NCBI GenBank assembly: GCA_963846715.1
Contig: CAWJXA010000001.1
Location: 727,766-791,765 of the forward strand
Direction of reading: 5' to 3'
Origin: Bog-257 sp963846715
GTDB lineage: Bacteria; Acidobacteriota; Terriglobia; Terriglobales; Acidobacteriaceae
Length of the DNA stretch: 64,000 nucleotides
Below, one piece after another: positions 43,875 to 53,460 of the stretch. The notes under the pieces were generated by a model, which saw only the letters and a program-made list of their open reading frames with translations, was not told the origin of the DNA and searched no databases. Numbering within the stretch: the first letter of the stretch is position 1; each line of letters starts with the position of its first letter. Both the position numbers and the translations under genes were made by a program.

Positions 43875-45608
43875 TCAGTTTCGGCTAGCTTTGGTGCAAT
43901 TCGCGGCGGCTCCGTCGGGTCCCTGGACAGTGTGCGGTTCGCAATCGGCCAGCGAGCCGGATTGCGTCGGCTGAATGTCGGCTCTCACGATGGGAATCCC
44001 GTCGGTATGCATCCCGTAGAAAGTTGCTTGCACCTGGAATCCGCGAACGTTTTGCCAGGTGAAATCGGCCGGGGCGATGCGAAAGGTAATACCGCGCTCG
44101 GTTTGCTGGTTCCACTGCTTCACCTGGTCGGAAGCGGAGGCGCCGCTCTGACAAAACTTGTACTGTTCGCCCAGCTTACCCAGCAGAACTCTGCCATAAC
44201 GGTCGCGTACGCTAGCCGCCATCTGGGGCGTAATCTGAGCACAGGTACGGATAGTGTCGATGATGTATTGGGTTTCCTTTTCGTAGTCGTGCGGATCCAG
44301 GCCATGCGCTAGTGCCGCTTGCGCGAGGAGTTTGGGAAAAGCGGAAGCAAATCCCTCTGCCGTACCGTTGTGTTGCGGGTAGTGCGGTGGCGGCGGCAAC
44401 TGCGAGCGCAGGCGTTGTTGTTCTGCCGCGAATTTGTCGGCCGGCGAGGGAACCACAACCGGTGGAGGAGGTGGAGGAAACTCTGCGTTGCACGCCGCCA
44501 CAAACTTGCGGAACGACGGCTCTTGAGGATGAATGGTTACAGGGAATGCGCTGCGATCGCTCAAAGGCAGTGCCAACTGAATGCTATTCGCCCGCATGGC
44601 CTCGTCAATGGTGGCAATCGTGGGATCGGACATCTCCGCAGCTTCCCCAAACAAATTCATCAGCATTTTCATCGCCGGGTTGTCCTTGAGGTTGCCCTTG
44701 GGAGCGCCAGCTATGATCATGTTCCACAAATCGCGCTCTCGATAGCCAAGAAATGACATGGCAGCCAGATTCGGCTGGTTCTGGTTGCATATCTCCGATC
44801 GAAGCCGGTTATGAACCAGGGTTTGGTTGCTCACCTCGATTCGCAGATTTCGCAGATAGGGACAGGTTCCACCACCGCCTATGGTAATCGTGTTGTCCAT
44901 GCCAAGCCACTCATTGTCATGCACGTCCGCTACTACGGGCAGGCTCTCCTGTTGCAGAGAAATCCCCGAACCCTGCCTGGGATGGTAGGTGAACTGGAAA
45001 GATAGGGCGCGAGTGTCAAGTTGTGGTCCGCCCTTTGGGGGTGCAGGCTGTGGAGATTGGACGGCCGCGCCACCCGCCTTCAGGATCATCCCGCCGAGTA
45101 GCTCTGGAAACGAACTCAGAAGGGGCCCCAGTTTGTCGTCGCGGGAGCATTCGGCCCTTACACAGGTATAAGCTTCGTCCGCCGCGCCATAGTTCGTCCA
45201 GGCGACAACGCTGGGCTTCCCGGTCAGGGGGTCACTCTCTGGCTTAAAGCTCCAGATCCCATCGGCTCCTGGATTGCAAGTGTTCGGCGAAATCTCCGGG
45301 CGCGACGGACTGGCTGCCGCTTGCCTACCCTTGTCAATCATTGCCGACAGCACAGTTGCCGGCACACCTTCTCTCTTCAACTCGATTACATCTTCGTAAT
45401 TGAGTTGATATCGTCCAGGATAGGCTCGGATCATATCCACAACCACAGTCGGGGACAAACCGTTCTTGACCATTTTGACGACGGATTGGTTGGTCAAGAC
45501 CTCTTCTGCGTTCTGCTGCGCTTGCATCGCCGAAGTGAATACGAGCAGTGAGCAAACCAACAGCAGCAACCTTGGGACCCACATCCCTCTCACAACCGCT
45601 GTATTCAC
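43875..45608 (-). CDS. exported protein of unknown function in the tRNA-Phe islet
   Basis: Protein of 577 residues with a signal peptide (PRLLLLVCSLLVFTSAMQAQ). After it comes a small helical module (LTNQSVVKMVKNGLSPTVVV, then GVPATVLSAMIDKGRQ), which recurs in acidobacterial exported proteins. The middle is rich in Pro and Gly (a run of seven Pro in EFPPPPPPPVV-like sequence) and has many Cys. No enzyme motif is seen. It is the only sizeable gene between the two tRNA-Phe repeats, so it may be cargo of a vanished integrative element. The start could also be the Met at residue 9. Confidence 0.7.
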   Translation of the reverse strand: MNTAVVRGMWVPRLLLLVCSLLVFTSAMQAQQNAEEVLTNQSVVKMVKNGLSPTVVVDMIRAYPGRYQLNYEDVIELKREGVPATVLSAMIDKGRQAAASPSRPEISPNTCNPGADGIWSFKPESDPLTGKPSVVAWTNYGAADEAYTCVRAECSRDDKLGPLLSSFPELLGGMILKAGGAAVQSPQPAPPKGGPQLDTRALSFQFTYHPRQGSGISLQQESLPVVADVHDNEWLGMDNTITIGGGGTCPYLRNLRIEVSNQTLVHNRLRSEICNQNQPNLAAMSFLGYRERDLWNMIIAGAPKGNLKDNPAMKMLMNLFGEAAEMSDPTIATIDEAMRANSIQLALPLSDRSAFPVTIHPQEPSFRKFVAACNAEFPPPPPPVVVPSPADKFAAEQQRLRSQLPPPPHYPQHNGTAEGFASAFPKLLAQAALAHGLDPHDYEKETQYIIDTIRTCAQITPQMAASVRDRYGRVLLGKLGEQYKFCQSGASASDQVKQWNQQTERGITFRIAPADFTWQNVRGFQVQATFYGMHTDGIPIVRADIQPTQSGSLADCEPHTVQGPDGAAANCTKASRN

Positions 45609-45828
45609 AGGACTCGCCTCCTCACAGGACCTCGATCAGGAGGTGTTGATTCAAAATTATTGCGAGATGATACATCAAGGGTACGGTGACGCGCGAACCA
45701 TACGCGAACATGGAAGCGCCGAAAACCGCCCAACTGAGCCTACATTGTCCTAAAAAGACTTTGGCCCAAGCTATTGCCTGGGAGTGATATGCACTGATTT
45801 CAACCAACTTTCCACCATTCGGTAAGCG

Positions 45829-45877
45829 GCCCTGAAAAGGTTGGCGTCGGCGGTTCAACTCCGTCCCTGGCCACCAT
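45829..45877 (+). repeat. attachment-site repeat, displaced tRNA-Phe 3' copy
   Basis: Matches 48 of 49 bases of the tRNA-Phe 3' half, including CCA. The bases just before it (GGTAAGCG against GGTAGAGCGCA) look like a decayed continuation of the tRNA. It cannot fold as a tRNA because the 5' half is missing. Confidence 0.85.
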
Positions 45878-45937
45878 CATTCTAAGTGACTTAGACGATT
45901 GCACCGCATTTCTTCAGCCCACGTTTCAACCCATGAA

Positions 45938-46137
45938 TCACTGGACTCGCTCGGTCAGAAGGTGAGCGCGATCGCCCAGCAGCAACTCCAGGAACCTGCC
46001 CTGGGCTTCCAGTTTCGCCTCCCGATCCGACTGCGCGTACAGCTGCATGGTTGTCCTAACGTCCTCATGACGGAACAAGCCTTGCACCGTTTTCGGATCA
46101 CACTTCAGTTTCACTAACGCAGAGGCCGCCGCCCTAT
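45938..46137 (-). pseudogene. tyrosine recombinase, C-terminal remnant
   Basis: Reading the minus strand from 46137 to the TGA at 45938-45940 gives a 65-residue end of a phage-type integrase. It includes SALVKLKCDPKTVQGLFRHE, then VRTTMQLYAQSDREAK, where GLFRHEDVRTT and the Tyr of LYAQ fit the H/W-x-x-x-Y active region. All upstream catalytic Arg residues are absent, because the frame ends where the halogenase-like fragment begins. It lies 60 bases beyond the displaced tRNA copy, the usual place for an integrase. Confidence 0.78.
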
Positions 46138-47049
46138 TTGTCCAAGGAGAAGATTATCGACCAGGGAATGATCCGTGATTTTTCCTATGACTGCCAGCAG
46201 ACCATCAGCGCTGACCGATGGGCATTGGCAGGAGAGGCTGGACGATTTACTGATCCCCTGTACAGCCCGGGCGGGGACTTGATTTCTCTGTACAATACGC
46301 TGATTACGGATGCAATCCTAACGGCCGACAGCAACAGCCTGGCAATCAAGGCTCGACTTTACGAGATTCTTATGTGGGCGCTATATGAAGCCTATGTTCC
46401 CAGCTATGCCGTTGGCTATGAAGTCCTCGGGGATCAGGAGTGCTTCACCATGAAGTATGCCTGGGAATTAACGATCTATTTTACCTCTTATGTCTTTCCA
46501 TTCATCAATCACTTGTTTACGCAGACGGCGTTTGTGGTTCCTTATCTTGATTTATTTGCACAATTGGGCGTGTGGAACCATAAGATCCAGGGATTCATTT
46601 GTGGGTACTATCGCTGGAAAAAGAGCCAGCCGGTCGAGGTCGGCAGCCCAATTTTCTTTGACTTCACCGGCTTTGAACCACTGAAAAAGGCCGAGGAGCT
46701 TTTTTATGAGGTTGGAGTTGGGCATTCCGAGGCAATCAGTTTGCTCAAGCAGCACATGACCAATATCGAGAGGCTAGGGCGTTTCATTGCAATTTATATT
46801 TACTCCGTGGTTCTGGATGACGAAACATTGCTCAGCAACAAGCACCTAATCGAGACCATCAGGATCGATAACCTTCACTTTGATCCTGAAAGAATGCGGC
46901 AGGAGTGCGGTTATCTCGATAATGCCAAGGACCACAAGTTCGCAAAGATAGGAACGAAATTCGTCACGCAGTTCAGAAAGTCGCGCGGGAACTTGGCCAC
47001 AGCCGCTCAAACGACGCCGGAGGCATCAGTAGTGGCTGGCCAAGACTGA
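46138..47049 (+). pseudogene. flavin-dependent halogenase-like protein, N-terminus missing
   Basis: C-terminal 303 residues of a FAD-dependent tryptophan-halogenase-type oxidoreductase. RWALAGEAGRFTDPLYSPGGD with NTLITDAI is the second FAD-contact motif of this family (given here by its core WALAGEAGRFTDPLYSPG). The N-terminal half, with GxGxxG and the WxWxIP halogenase motif, is absent. The only start is a TTG at 46138 with no clear ribosome site. The frame begins at the same point where the opposing integrase remnant ends, which points to a deletion junction. The remaining coding frame is otherwise intact. Confidence 0.72.
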
Positions 47050-47636
47050 AAACGGATTGGCAGAGCAAGACAGTGCATGTCCGTCGTGGCTCGGCACCGA
47101 GCCTGGGCTGCTGCGCGTGTGGAAGCCACTGAGACTTGAGGTCGCTGAATAGGGGGCAAGGTGTTGGGACACTCTACACCGGCCTTGATTCCTTTTCATG
47201 CTTGGTTGTGATCACCACGTGGATACTAATTCGGAGCCGGGAGCAAAATGGGAATCCCGGCAAGTTTTTGGGTGTTTTTGCGCGTGGGATAAGTATTGCC
47301 CGAGCCCTAGGACCAGAAACATGAACCGCAGAGAATTGCTAAGAGCGGGTCTCGGCGCTGCAGGTGCTATCGGGTTTTTGGGTTGGCGCGGCCAAACCGA
47401 AGACAATTCAGCAACACTGCCGGTTACCCGGCCGGGAAGGACGCTCCTCGAATATCTTTGTCCACCCGACTGAGAATTGCGATTAACATTTCTCCTGCTG
47501 CGGCCAAGCGATCCTTGGCTGACAGAATGGCTGTAAAACTGCAGCGTCAATTTGACATCGCTGTGGCGGAGCAGAGTTTAGACGGTCTTCGGATCGGTTC
47601 TGATGCGGCCAGCCCGGCCCGTTATGCTCTAACGCG
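47050..47636. other. decayed region with a Tat-signal stub
   Basis: No complete gene. A 50-codon frame at 47321-47473 begins MNRRELLRAGLGAAGAIGF, a twin-arginine signal peptide, then stops at LEYLCPPD. Codons beyond the stop do not continue it recognisably in another frame. It is probably the start of a lost exported protein. The rest shows nothing. Confidence 0.5.
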
Positions 47637-48722
47637 CTATTCTGGCTTTCCGGCCAAGGCCCTGATCGTTTTGCTGATTGCGTGCGCGACGCCGAACGAC
47701 TCTGGTACCGAAGATTGGTCGAGAAGTCCCAGCCCGCAGGTTGCCGTGATCATGGCGCGTTGCGCAAATTCCTGGGGATCGCCGGCCTGCGATGCCGCGT
47801 GTAGCCATCGCAGGAAGATCGTGGCTGAGTCAACCGCGTTCACGCCCGCTCGCGTGGGGACTACACCATACGCGACCATTCCACCCTGATGCACGAAGTC
47901 AAGCGCGTGCGAGTCGGAAAAGAACAAGTCAAGCCCCTCATGGGCATCGAACGAAATGATATCCGGTTTGACGCGACGCATCCGTTCGAGCGGGCGGGCC
48001 GTACAGCAATGCAATCCAGCGTACGCTCTGCGAACCCTCGCGTCCTCCAATATCACTGCCAACGCATCGAGCATCTTCTCTTCCGAGACCATGGTCGCTG
48101 CATTCGTTTCCAGGCACAGGGCCGGCTCATCCACAAACAGCAAGACAGGCAGGCCCGCCACCTCTAGCCGTTCGATTTGCCAGCAGATGATCTGCGAGAC
48201 GTGAAATGCGATAGCCGAAAACAGGGCTGGGTCGGAGAGGAAGGGGCGGCCACGATGAAACAGATAGGCCGAAAGGGTGATCGGGCCCTCAATCTGGCCC
48301 TTAACGGCGACCGCTGCCTCGAACCTCCCAGCGGACAGCGCGTTTTCGAAAGCCCAAAAACCCACTGCGTTCTCGGGTGTCAACTCTCCGTTACTACGGT
48401 GAAAGATCTCAAGCACTGAATCAATGCGGCCCTCTTTTACTTGATATCCGTAGCCGTCGTTGCGAGGCTCAAGGTGATCCGCGACGATGCCCAGACCCTG
48501 ACCGATGATACTTTCTCGTTCGGAGAGTAGCGGCAGCTGAGGCCAGAATGGAATTTCCGCCGAAAACTCGGCAACCGCCTGAATGGCAGATGCAGGGGAT
48601 ATGAGAGGCAGGCTGCCAACTCCGGTGACCGCTCCTGCCGGAACAAACGGCATTCGAATCGAACGGGCCCGATTGGTTGCGGAGGCGATCGGTTTCTCAC
48701 TTACCGTCATAGGGGTTATCAA
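47637..48722 (-). CDS. cobalamin-independent methionine synthase-like (core MetE) protein
   Basis: Single TIM-barrel protein of 361 residues, about half of MetE, matching its C-terminal catalytic domain. GAVTGVGSLPLISP is the domain start. VLLFVDEPALCLE holds the acidic substrate site. LHCCTARP (H-x-C) and ITATCGLGLL (Cys) match the zinc ligands. Proteins of this core type can take methyl groups from methylcobalamin or a corrinoid protein rather than from methyltetrahydrofolate. Divergent from the split metH with 188 bases between, so a linked role in methionine formation is likely. The start may be the Met at residue 24. Confidence 0.8.
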   Translation of the reverse strand: MITPMTVSEKPIASATNRARSIRMPFVPAGAVTGVGSLPLISPASAIQAVAEFSAEIPFWPQLPLLSERESIIGQGLGIVADHLEPRNDGYGYQVKEGRIDSVLEIFHRSNGELTPENAVGFWAFENALSAGRFEAAVAVKGQIEGPITLSAYLFHRGRPFLSDPALFSAIAFHVSQIICWQIERLEVAGLPVLLFVDEPALCLETNAATMVSEEKMLDALAVILEDARVRRAYAGLHCCTARPLERMRRVKPDIISFDAHEGLDLFFSDSHALDFVHQGGMVAYGVVPTRAGVNAVDSATIFLRWLHAASQAGDPQEFAQRAMITATCGLGLLDQSSVPESFGVAHAISKTIRALAGKPE

Positions 48723-48910
48723 TCTTGGTCTGCATGGATATCAAGCGTTTCCGGCATCGCTATAATTCTACAAGGCTCGCTGCAGCATCCAATAAGGACA
48801 GATCAGACATGATAGAGATAGAGGACCAACTGGGGAGACACCATCTGGTTGGCGTCGATTTTTATTAAGCAGTAGTCAGATCAGCACAGCCCTGACGGGA
48901 CAACGGAAAC

Positions 48911-50032
48911 ATGACGAAATCCGGCCAACATCCAATTGAGCAGATTCTCGAAAATCGCATCGCAATTATCGATGGAGCGATGGGTACGACCATACGTACC
49001 TACGGCATGACGGAAGCGGACATCCGCGGGGACCGCTTCAAGGACTCGACTAAGGGTTTACTGAACAACGGAGACCTGTTCTCGCTGACCCAGCCGAAGA
49101 TGATCGGCGATATTCACCGCCGGTTTCTGGAGGCTGGAGCGGACATCATCGAGACCAATACTTTTGGTGCGACCAGCATCGTCCAGAGCGAATTTTTCGT
49201 TGATGACCCGCGCGAACATGGCGGCCGAAAGGGTCCCGAGTTCTACCAGAAGATCATCGACGATCTGTTCCTAGGGAATTTGGCCTGGGAGATCAATGAG
49301 CAGTCTGCGCAGCAGTGCCGTGAGTGGGCCGAACGAGTGGGGACCGAAACCTCACGCCAGCGCTTCGTGGCAGGAGCGCTTGGACCGTTGACCGTTTCTC
49401 TCTCAAACTCGCCTGATGCCGACGATCCGGGTTTCCGGGTAGTTACGTTCGACCAGGTGAAGATCGCCTACATGCAGCAGGTGCGCGCGCTCATCGCCGG
49501 AGGCGTGGACTTTCTCCTGGTGGAGACGATCTTTGACTCGCTGAATGCCAAGGCTGCCCTGGTGGCCATTCGTGAAGTGTTCGATCAAGACGGCACGCAG
49601 TTGCCAATCATGATTTCCGCGGCTGTCGGTCGAGGCGGTGAGACGATGATCTCGGGGCAGACGGTTGAGGCATTTTGGAACGCGGTGCAGCATGTGAAAC
49701 CGTTATCGGTGGGTCTCAACTGCTCCCTCGGTCCCGACCTGATGTATCCATTCCTGGAGGAACTCTCGGAGAAGGCCGACGTGGCGATCTCCTGCTACCC
49801 TAACGCGGGATTGCCGAATCCTTTGGCAGAAACCGGATTTGATTTCGGGCCGCAGGACATGGCGGGATACCTGGGAGATTTTGCACGGGGAGGGCTGATC
49901 AATATCGCTGGCGGCTGTTGCGGCAATACGCCTGAGCATATTGCGGCTATCGCCAAAGCGCTGGAAGGGCTGCCTCCGAGAAAGTTTGGAAGGTCGGACG
50001 CTGTAAGATCCTACGCCCTCGGTGAGAGATGA
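48911..50032 (+). CDS. metH: methionine synthase, homocysteine-binding subunit (split MetH)
   Basis: Betaine/homocysteine S-methyltransferase domain of MetH as a separate protein of 373 residues. IDGAMGTTIRTYGMTEAD opens the barrel. GLNCSLGPDLM and NIAGGCCGNTPEHI carry the three zinc-binding Cys. ADIIETNTFGATSI and ETIFDSLNAKAAL are MetH-specific segments. The stop overlaps the next gene by 4 bases (ATGA), so the two chains are made in step and probably act as one enzyme. ATG 48911 is the only good start. A weak hairpin with T-run near 48833-48870 precedes it. Confidence 0.93.
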   Translation: MTKSGQHPIEQILENRIAIIDGAMGTTIRTYGMTEADIRGDRFKDSTKGLLNNGDLFSLTQPKMIGDIHRRFLEAGADIIETNTFGATSIVQSEFFVDDPREHGGRKGPEFYQKIIDDLFLGNLAWEINEQSAQQCREWAERVGTETSRQRFVAGALGPLTVSLSNSPDADDPGFRVVTFDQVKIAYMQQVRALIAGGVDFLLVETIFDSLNAKAALVAIREVFDQDGTQLPIMISAAVGRGGETMISGQTVEAFWNAVQHVKPLSVGLNCSLGPDLMYPFLEELSEKADVAISCYPNAGLPNPLAETGFDFGPQDMAGYLGDFARGGLINIAGGCCGNTPEHIAAIAKALEGLPPRKFGRSDAVRSYALGER

Positions 50033-52761
50033 GAATGAGCTTGCTAGATAGCGGGAACGTGGCGCCTGCCACGAGGCTGCTTCGCCTCTCGGGTTCACAG
50101 CCCTTCACCCAGCAGCCTGGCGTCTACATCATGATCGGCGAGCGGACCAACGTGGCCGGCTCCCCGAGGTTTGCCAAGCTGATCAAGGAAGGCAAGTACG
50201 AAGAAGCGGTGAGCATCGCGCGCCAGCAGGTGGAGAACGGAGCCAATGTCCTCGACATCTGCATGGACGAGGGCATGATCGACGGGGTCACGGCGATGGC
50301 GCGCTTTCTTCAATACCTGTCCAGCGAGCCTGAAGTTGCCAAGGTGCCCTTCATGATCGATTCCTCGAAATGGGAGGTGATCGAGGCAGGGCTCAAAGGC
50401 ATGCAGGGCAAAGGAATCGTGAACTCGATCTCGCTGAAAGAGGGCGAAGAGAAGTTCCGAGAGCACGCAGCGACCGTCCTCAAGTACGGTGCGGCGGCGG
50501 TTGTTATGGCATTTGACGAGCAGGGGCAGGCTGCTACCTATGAGGACAAAATCCGAATCTGCGACCGCGCCTACCGGATATTAGTCGACCAGGTTGGGTT
50601 CCAGCCCGAAGATGTGATCTTCGATCCGAATATTCTTACCGTTGCCACCGGGATGGAGGAGCACAACAACTACGCGGTTGACTACATTCGGGCAACGCGC
50701 TGGATCAAGGCAAATCTGCCGCACGCGAAGGTCAGCGGCGGAGTCTCCAATATCTCGTTCAGCTTCCGAGGTAATAACAAGGTCCGCGAAGCCATCCACT
50801 CCGCATTTCTCTATCACGCCATCGCTGCGGGTATGGACATGGGCATTGTTAATGCCGGCATGCTCGAGGTGTACGAAGAGATCGATCCCGAGCTAAAAGT
50901 CCTGGTGGAAGATGTCCTGCTGAACCGCCGTCCCGACGCGACCGAGCGCCTGGTCGAATATGGCGAAACGCTGAAGGGCATTAGCTCAGGAACAAGTGGA
51001 AAGAAGGAAGAGGAATGGCGTAATGGCACGGTCGAAGAGCGCCTGTCTCACGCGCTGGTCAAAGGGGTCGATGCCTATATCGAGGCCGATGCCGAGGAAG
51101 CTCGGGCGAAATTGGGCCGGCCCTTACTCGTGATCGAAGGCCCGCTAATGGACGGAATGGGCGTGGTCGGCGACCTGTTCGGGGCGGGCAAGATGTTTTT
51201 GCCCCAGGTAGTGAAATCCGCGCGAGTGATGAAGAAGGCCGTGGCCTATCTGACGCCGTTCATGGAAGCCGAGAAGGCGGCGATGGCCGCGAGCGGACAG
51301 GTGGTGAAGGCGCAGGGAAAAATTGTGCTGGCAACCGTCAAAGGTGACGTTCACGACATTGGAAAGAATATCGTCGGTGTCGTTCTTGCCTGCAACAACT
51401 ACGAGGTCATCGATCTGGGCGTGATGGTCCCTTGCGAAAAGATCCTCGAACGCGCCAAGGCGGAGAAGGCAGACCTGATCGGGCTCAGCGGTCTGATCAC
51501 GCCGTCACTCGACGAGATGATCCATGTGGCCCGCGAAATGGAGCGCCAAGGTTTTAAGTTGCCGCTACTCATCGGCGGTGCGACCACCAGCCGGAGGCAC
51601 ACGGCCGTCAAGATTGCTCCTCATTACAGTGAGCCGGTAATTCATGTGCTGGACGCCAGCCGCGCCGTGCCGGTCACAACCAGTCTTCTCAGTGACGAGG
51701 GCAAGGAGGCGTTCGTTGCGCAGCATCGCGCAGACTACGAGGCGCTCCGTAGGGCCCACACCGCACCTCGGCTGCATGTCATTTGCCTGCAAGAAGCCCG
51801 CGCCAGGCGCACTCCGATCGAATGGAGGGCCGAAGATATACCCGTCCCGTCATTTACCGGCGTTCGCGTATTGAAGAACGTTCCTCTGGCGACGCTGCGC
51901 GAATTCATTGACTGGTCACCTTTATTCCACACCTGGGGACTGAAAGGGGTTTACCCGCGCATCTTCGGCCACGAGGAACAAGGTGCGCAAGCGCGCCAGA
52001 TCTTCAAGGAAGCCAATGCGCTGCTGGATATCATCGTCGAAAAAGACTTGATTAGCGCCCGTGGCGTTTACGGTCTGTTCCCAGCCAATGCAGTGGGAGA
52101 CGATGTCGAACTGTATACAGACACCGGACGTACGAACGATCTTGAGCGGTTCCACTTTCTACGCCAGCAATCGGACCGGGAAGGTGACGACCCATGCCGG
52201 TCTCTCGCCGACTTCATCGCGCCGAACGAAACAGGGCTCGCCGACCACATCGGAGCTTTCGCGGTGACCAGCGGGATCGGCCTTAGGGAGTTGTGCGACC
52301 GGTTCCGCGCGGAGCACGACGACTACAACGCCATCATGGCGGAGGCTCTCGCCGATCGACTGGCCGAGGCCTTCGCTGAATACCTGCACAAGCGGGTGCG
52401 ATGCGAATGGGGATACGGTCGCGATGAAGGTCTGAGCAACGAAGATCTCATTCACGAGAAGTATCGCGGAATCCGACCGGCTGCGGGTTATCCGGCGTGC
52501 CCGGATCACACGGAAAAAGGACCGCTCTGGCAGTTGCTCGACGTCGAGGCCAATACCGGGATGAAGATCACGGAATCCTTCGCGATGTGGCCGGGATCGA
52601 GCGTGAGTGGTCTTTACTTTGCACACCCTCAATCACGATACTTCAGCCTTGGCAAAATCGACCGCGATCAGGTCGCTGATTATGCCCGGCGCAAAGCAAT
52701 GAGCGTCGCCGAGGTCGAACGATGGCTCGGGCAAAGCTTGAACTACGATCCTTCGAATTAA
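50029..52761 (+). CDS. metH: methionine synthase, folate/B12/activation subunit (split MetH)
   Basis: The remaining 910 residues of B12-dependent methionine synthase. The pterin-binding domain spans about 20-290 (IMIGERTNVAGSPRFAKLI, DICMDEGMIDG). The B12 cap and B12 domain follow (KGDVHDIGKNIVGVVLACNN), giving the D-x-H-x-x-G cobalt ligand. The SAM-dependent activation domain is at the end (RPAAGYPACPDH and SVSGLYFAHPQSRYF). All domains are present. Only the linker to the first domain is interrupted, by a stop/start overlap. The in-frame second ATG at residue 3 is an alternative start. Confidence 0.94.
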   Translation: MRMSLLDSGNVAPATRLLRLSGSQPFTQQPGVYIMIGERTNVAGSPRFAKLIKEGKYEEAVSIARQQVENGANVLDICMDEGMIDGVTAMARFLQYLSSEPEVAKVPFMIDSSKWEVIEAGLKGMQGKGIVNSISLKEGEEKFREHAATVLKYGAAAVVMAFDEQGQAATYEDKIRICDRAYRILVDQVGFQPEDVIFDPNILTVATGMEEHNNYAVDYIRATRWIKANLPHAKVSGGVSNISFSFRGNNKVREAIHSAFLYHAIAAGMDMGIVNAGMLEVYEEIDPELKVLVEDVLLNRRPDATERLVEYGETLKGISSGTSGKKEEEWRNGTVEERLSHALVKGVDAYIEADAEEARAKLGRPLLVIEGPLMDGMGVVGDLFGAGKMFLPQVVKSARVMKKAVAYLTPFMEAEKAAMAASGQVVKAQGKIVLATVKGDVHDIGKNIVGVVLACNNYEVIDLGVMVPCEKILERAKAEKADLIGLSGLITPSLDEMIHVAREMERQGFKLPLLIGGATTSRRHTAVKIAPHYSEPVIHVLDASRAVPVTTSLLSDEGKEAFVAQHRADYEALRRAHTAPRLHVICLQEARARRTPIEWRAEDIPVPSFTGVRVLKNVPLATLREFIDWSPLFHTWGLKGVYPRIFGHEEQGAQARQIFKEANALLDIIVEKDLISARGVYGLFPANAVGDDVELYTDTGRTNDLERFHFLRQQSDREGDDPCRSLADFIAPNETGLADHIGAFAVTSGIGLRELCDRFRAEHDDYNAIMAEALADRLAEAFAEYLHKRVRCEWGYGRDEGLSNEDLIHEKYRGIRPAAGYPACPDHTEKGPLWQLLDVEANTGMKITESFAMWPGSSVSGLYFAHPQSRYFSLGKIDRDQVADYARRKAMSVAEVERWLGQSLNYDPSN

Positions 52762-53460
52762 CCTTGTACCGAGAAATTCTTCGAGTACTCCTCAGGAGCG
52801 ATACCGCCCGCGCTAATCCGGAGTTTCTTTACGTTCAAAGCATAGGGCAGACCGACGAAACCGACTCCGTCCGGATCGCTAGCCACCTTTGTTACAAGCT
52901 GTCCGCTGTCCTCATGGCGCTCGGCCTTACCCTCAGGGCCCTGTTTCCCAGAACGAGATTTCGAAATGTGTAATAAGTGCCAGACTTGTTATCGCGCGCA
53001 TAAATGTTCGGCGTTCCCCACGCCCCACCTACGAGCCTCCAATCTCCAACTTCTCCGGAAAATACTCTCGCTGTGTGATCAAGTCTAAGCTCGCCGTTAG
53101 GGTTAGAATTGTTGGCCACTAACACGACACCATCGAGACCGATGACGTTTTCCGACGGATACTCCGGTGCTGCGTAATGCCATTTCTTCGTCAGCTGTGA
53201 TCTTTCGAGAGGCCATGCCGACGTCGCACTTCCCCCTTCGCAAGATATTCAAACGCCGTTCTAGATCCGTGGGCATGAATCTCGATAACGAGGGGGTTAT
53301 CCGTTCCCGGTAGCATGCCTACTGTCTGTATTTCGTCAGGCGTGGCTATGTGGATCGTTCTAACATCAGAGGCCGCCTTGTATTTGGCCAGAAATACCTC
53401 TGCAAGAGCTGGCGCTAGTTTTTCGCCGATAGTATTAGAACCGCTCAGCCGGAGAATCAC
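52758..53460 (-). pseudogene. PstS-type phosphate-binding protein, degraded
   Basis: Fragments in several frames align in order with a periplasmic phosphate-binding-like domain. LRLSGSNTIGEKLAPALAE at 53460-53400 comes first. GELRLDHTARVFSGEVGDW and NIYARDNKSGTYYTFRNLVL lie at 53090-52940 in another frame, and ASDPDGVGFVGLPYAL ends at 52758 in a third. The order is that of PstS/OmpA-fused substrate-binding proteins. At least two frameshifts and an early stop are needed. Its stop codon shares the TTAA with the metH stop, so the genes are convergent and overlapping. Confidence 0.72.

Noticed and set aside
43584..44312. 242-codon plus-strand open frame between tRNA-Phe and 44.3 kb
   Set aside because: Most of it is antisense to the 577-residue exported protein, and no motif is seen.
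45820..45877. Second functional tRNA-Phe
   Set aside because: The 5' half (acceptor strand and D-arm) is absent, so it cannot fold and is treated as an attachment-site copy.
48723..48910. Possible SAM, SAH or cobalamin riboswitch upstream of metH
   Set aside because: No riboswitch core matched by eye. Only a weak CCAAC/GTTGG hairpin with a T-run near 48833-48870 is present.
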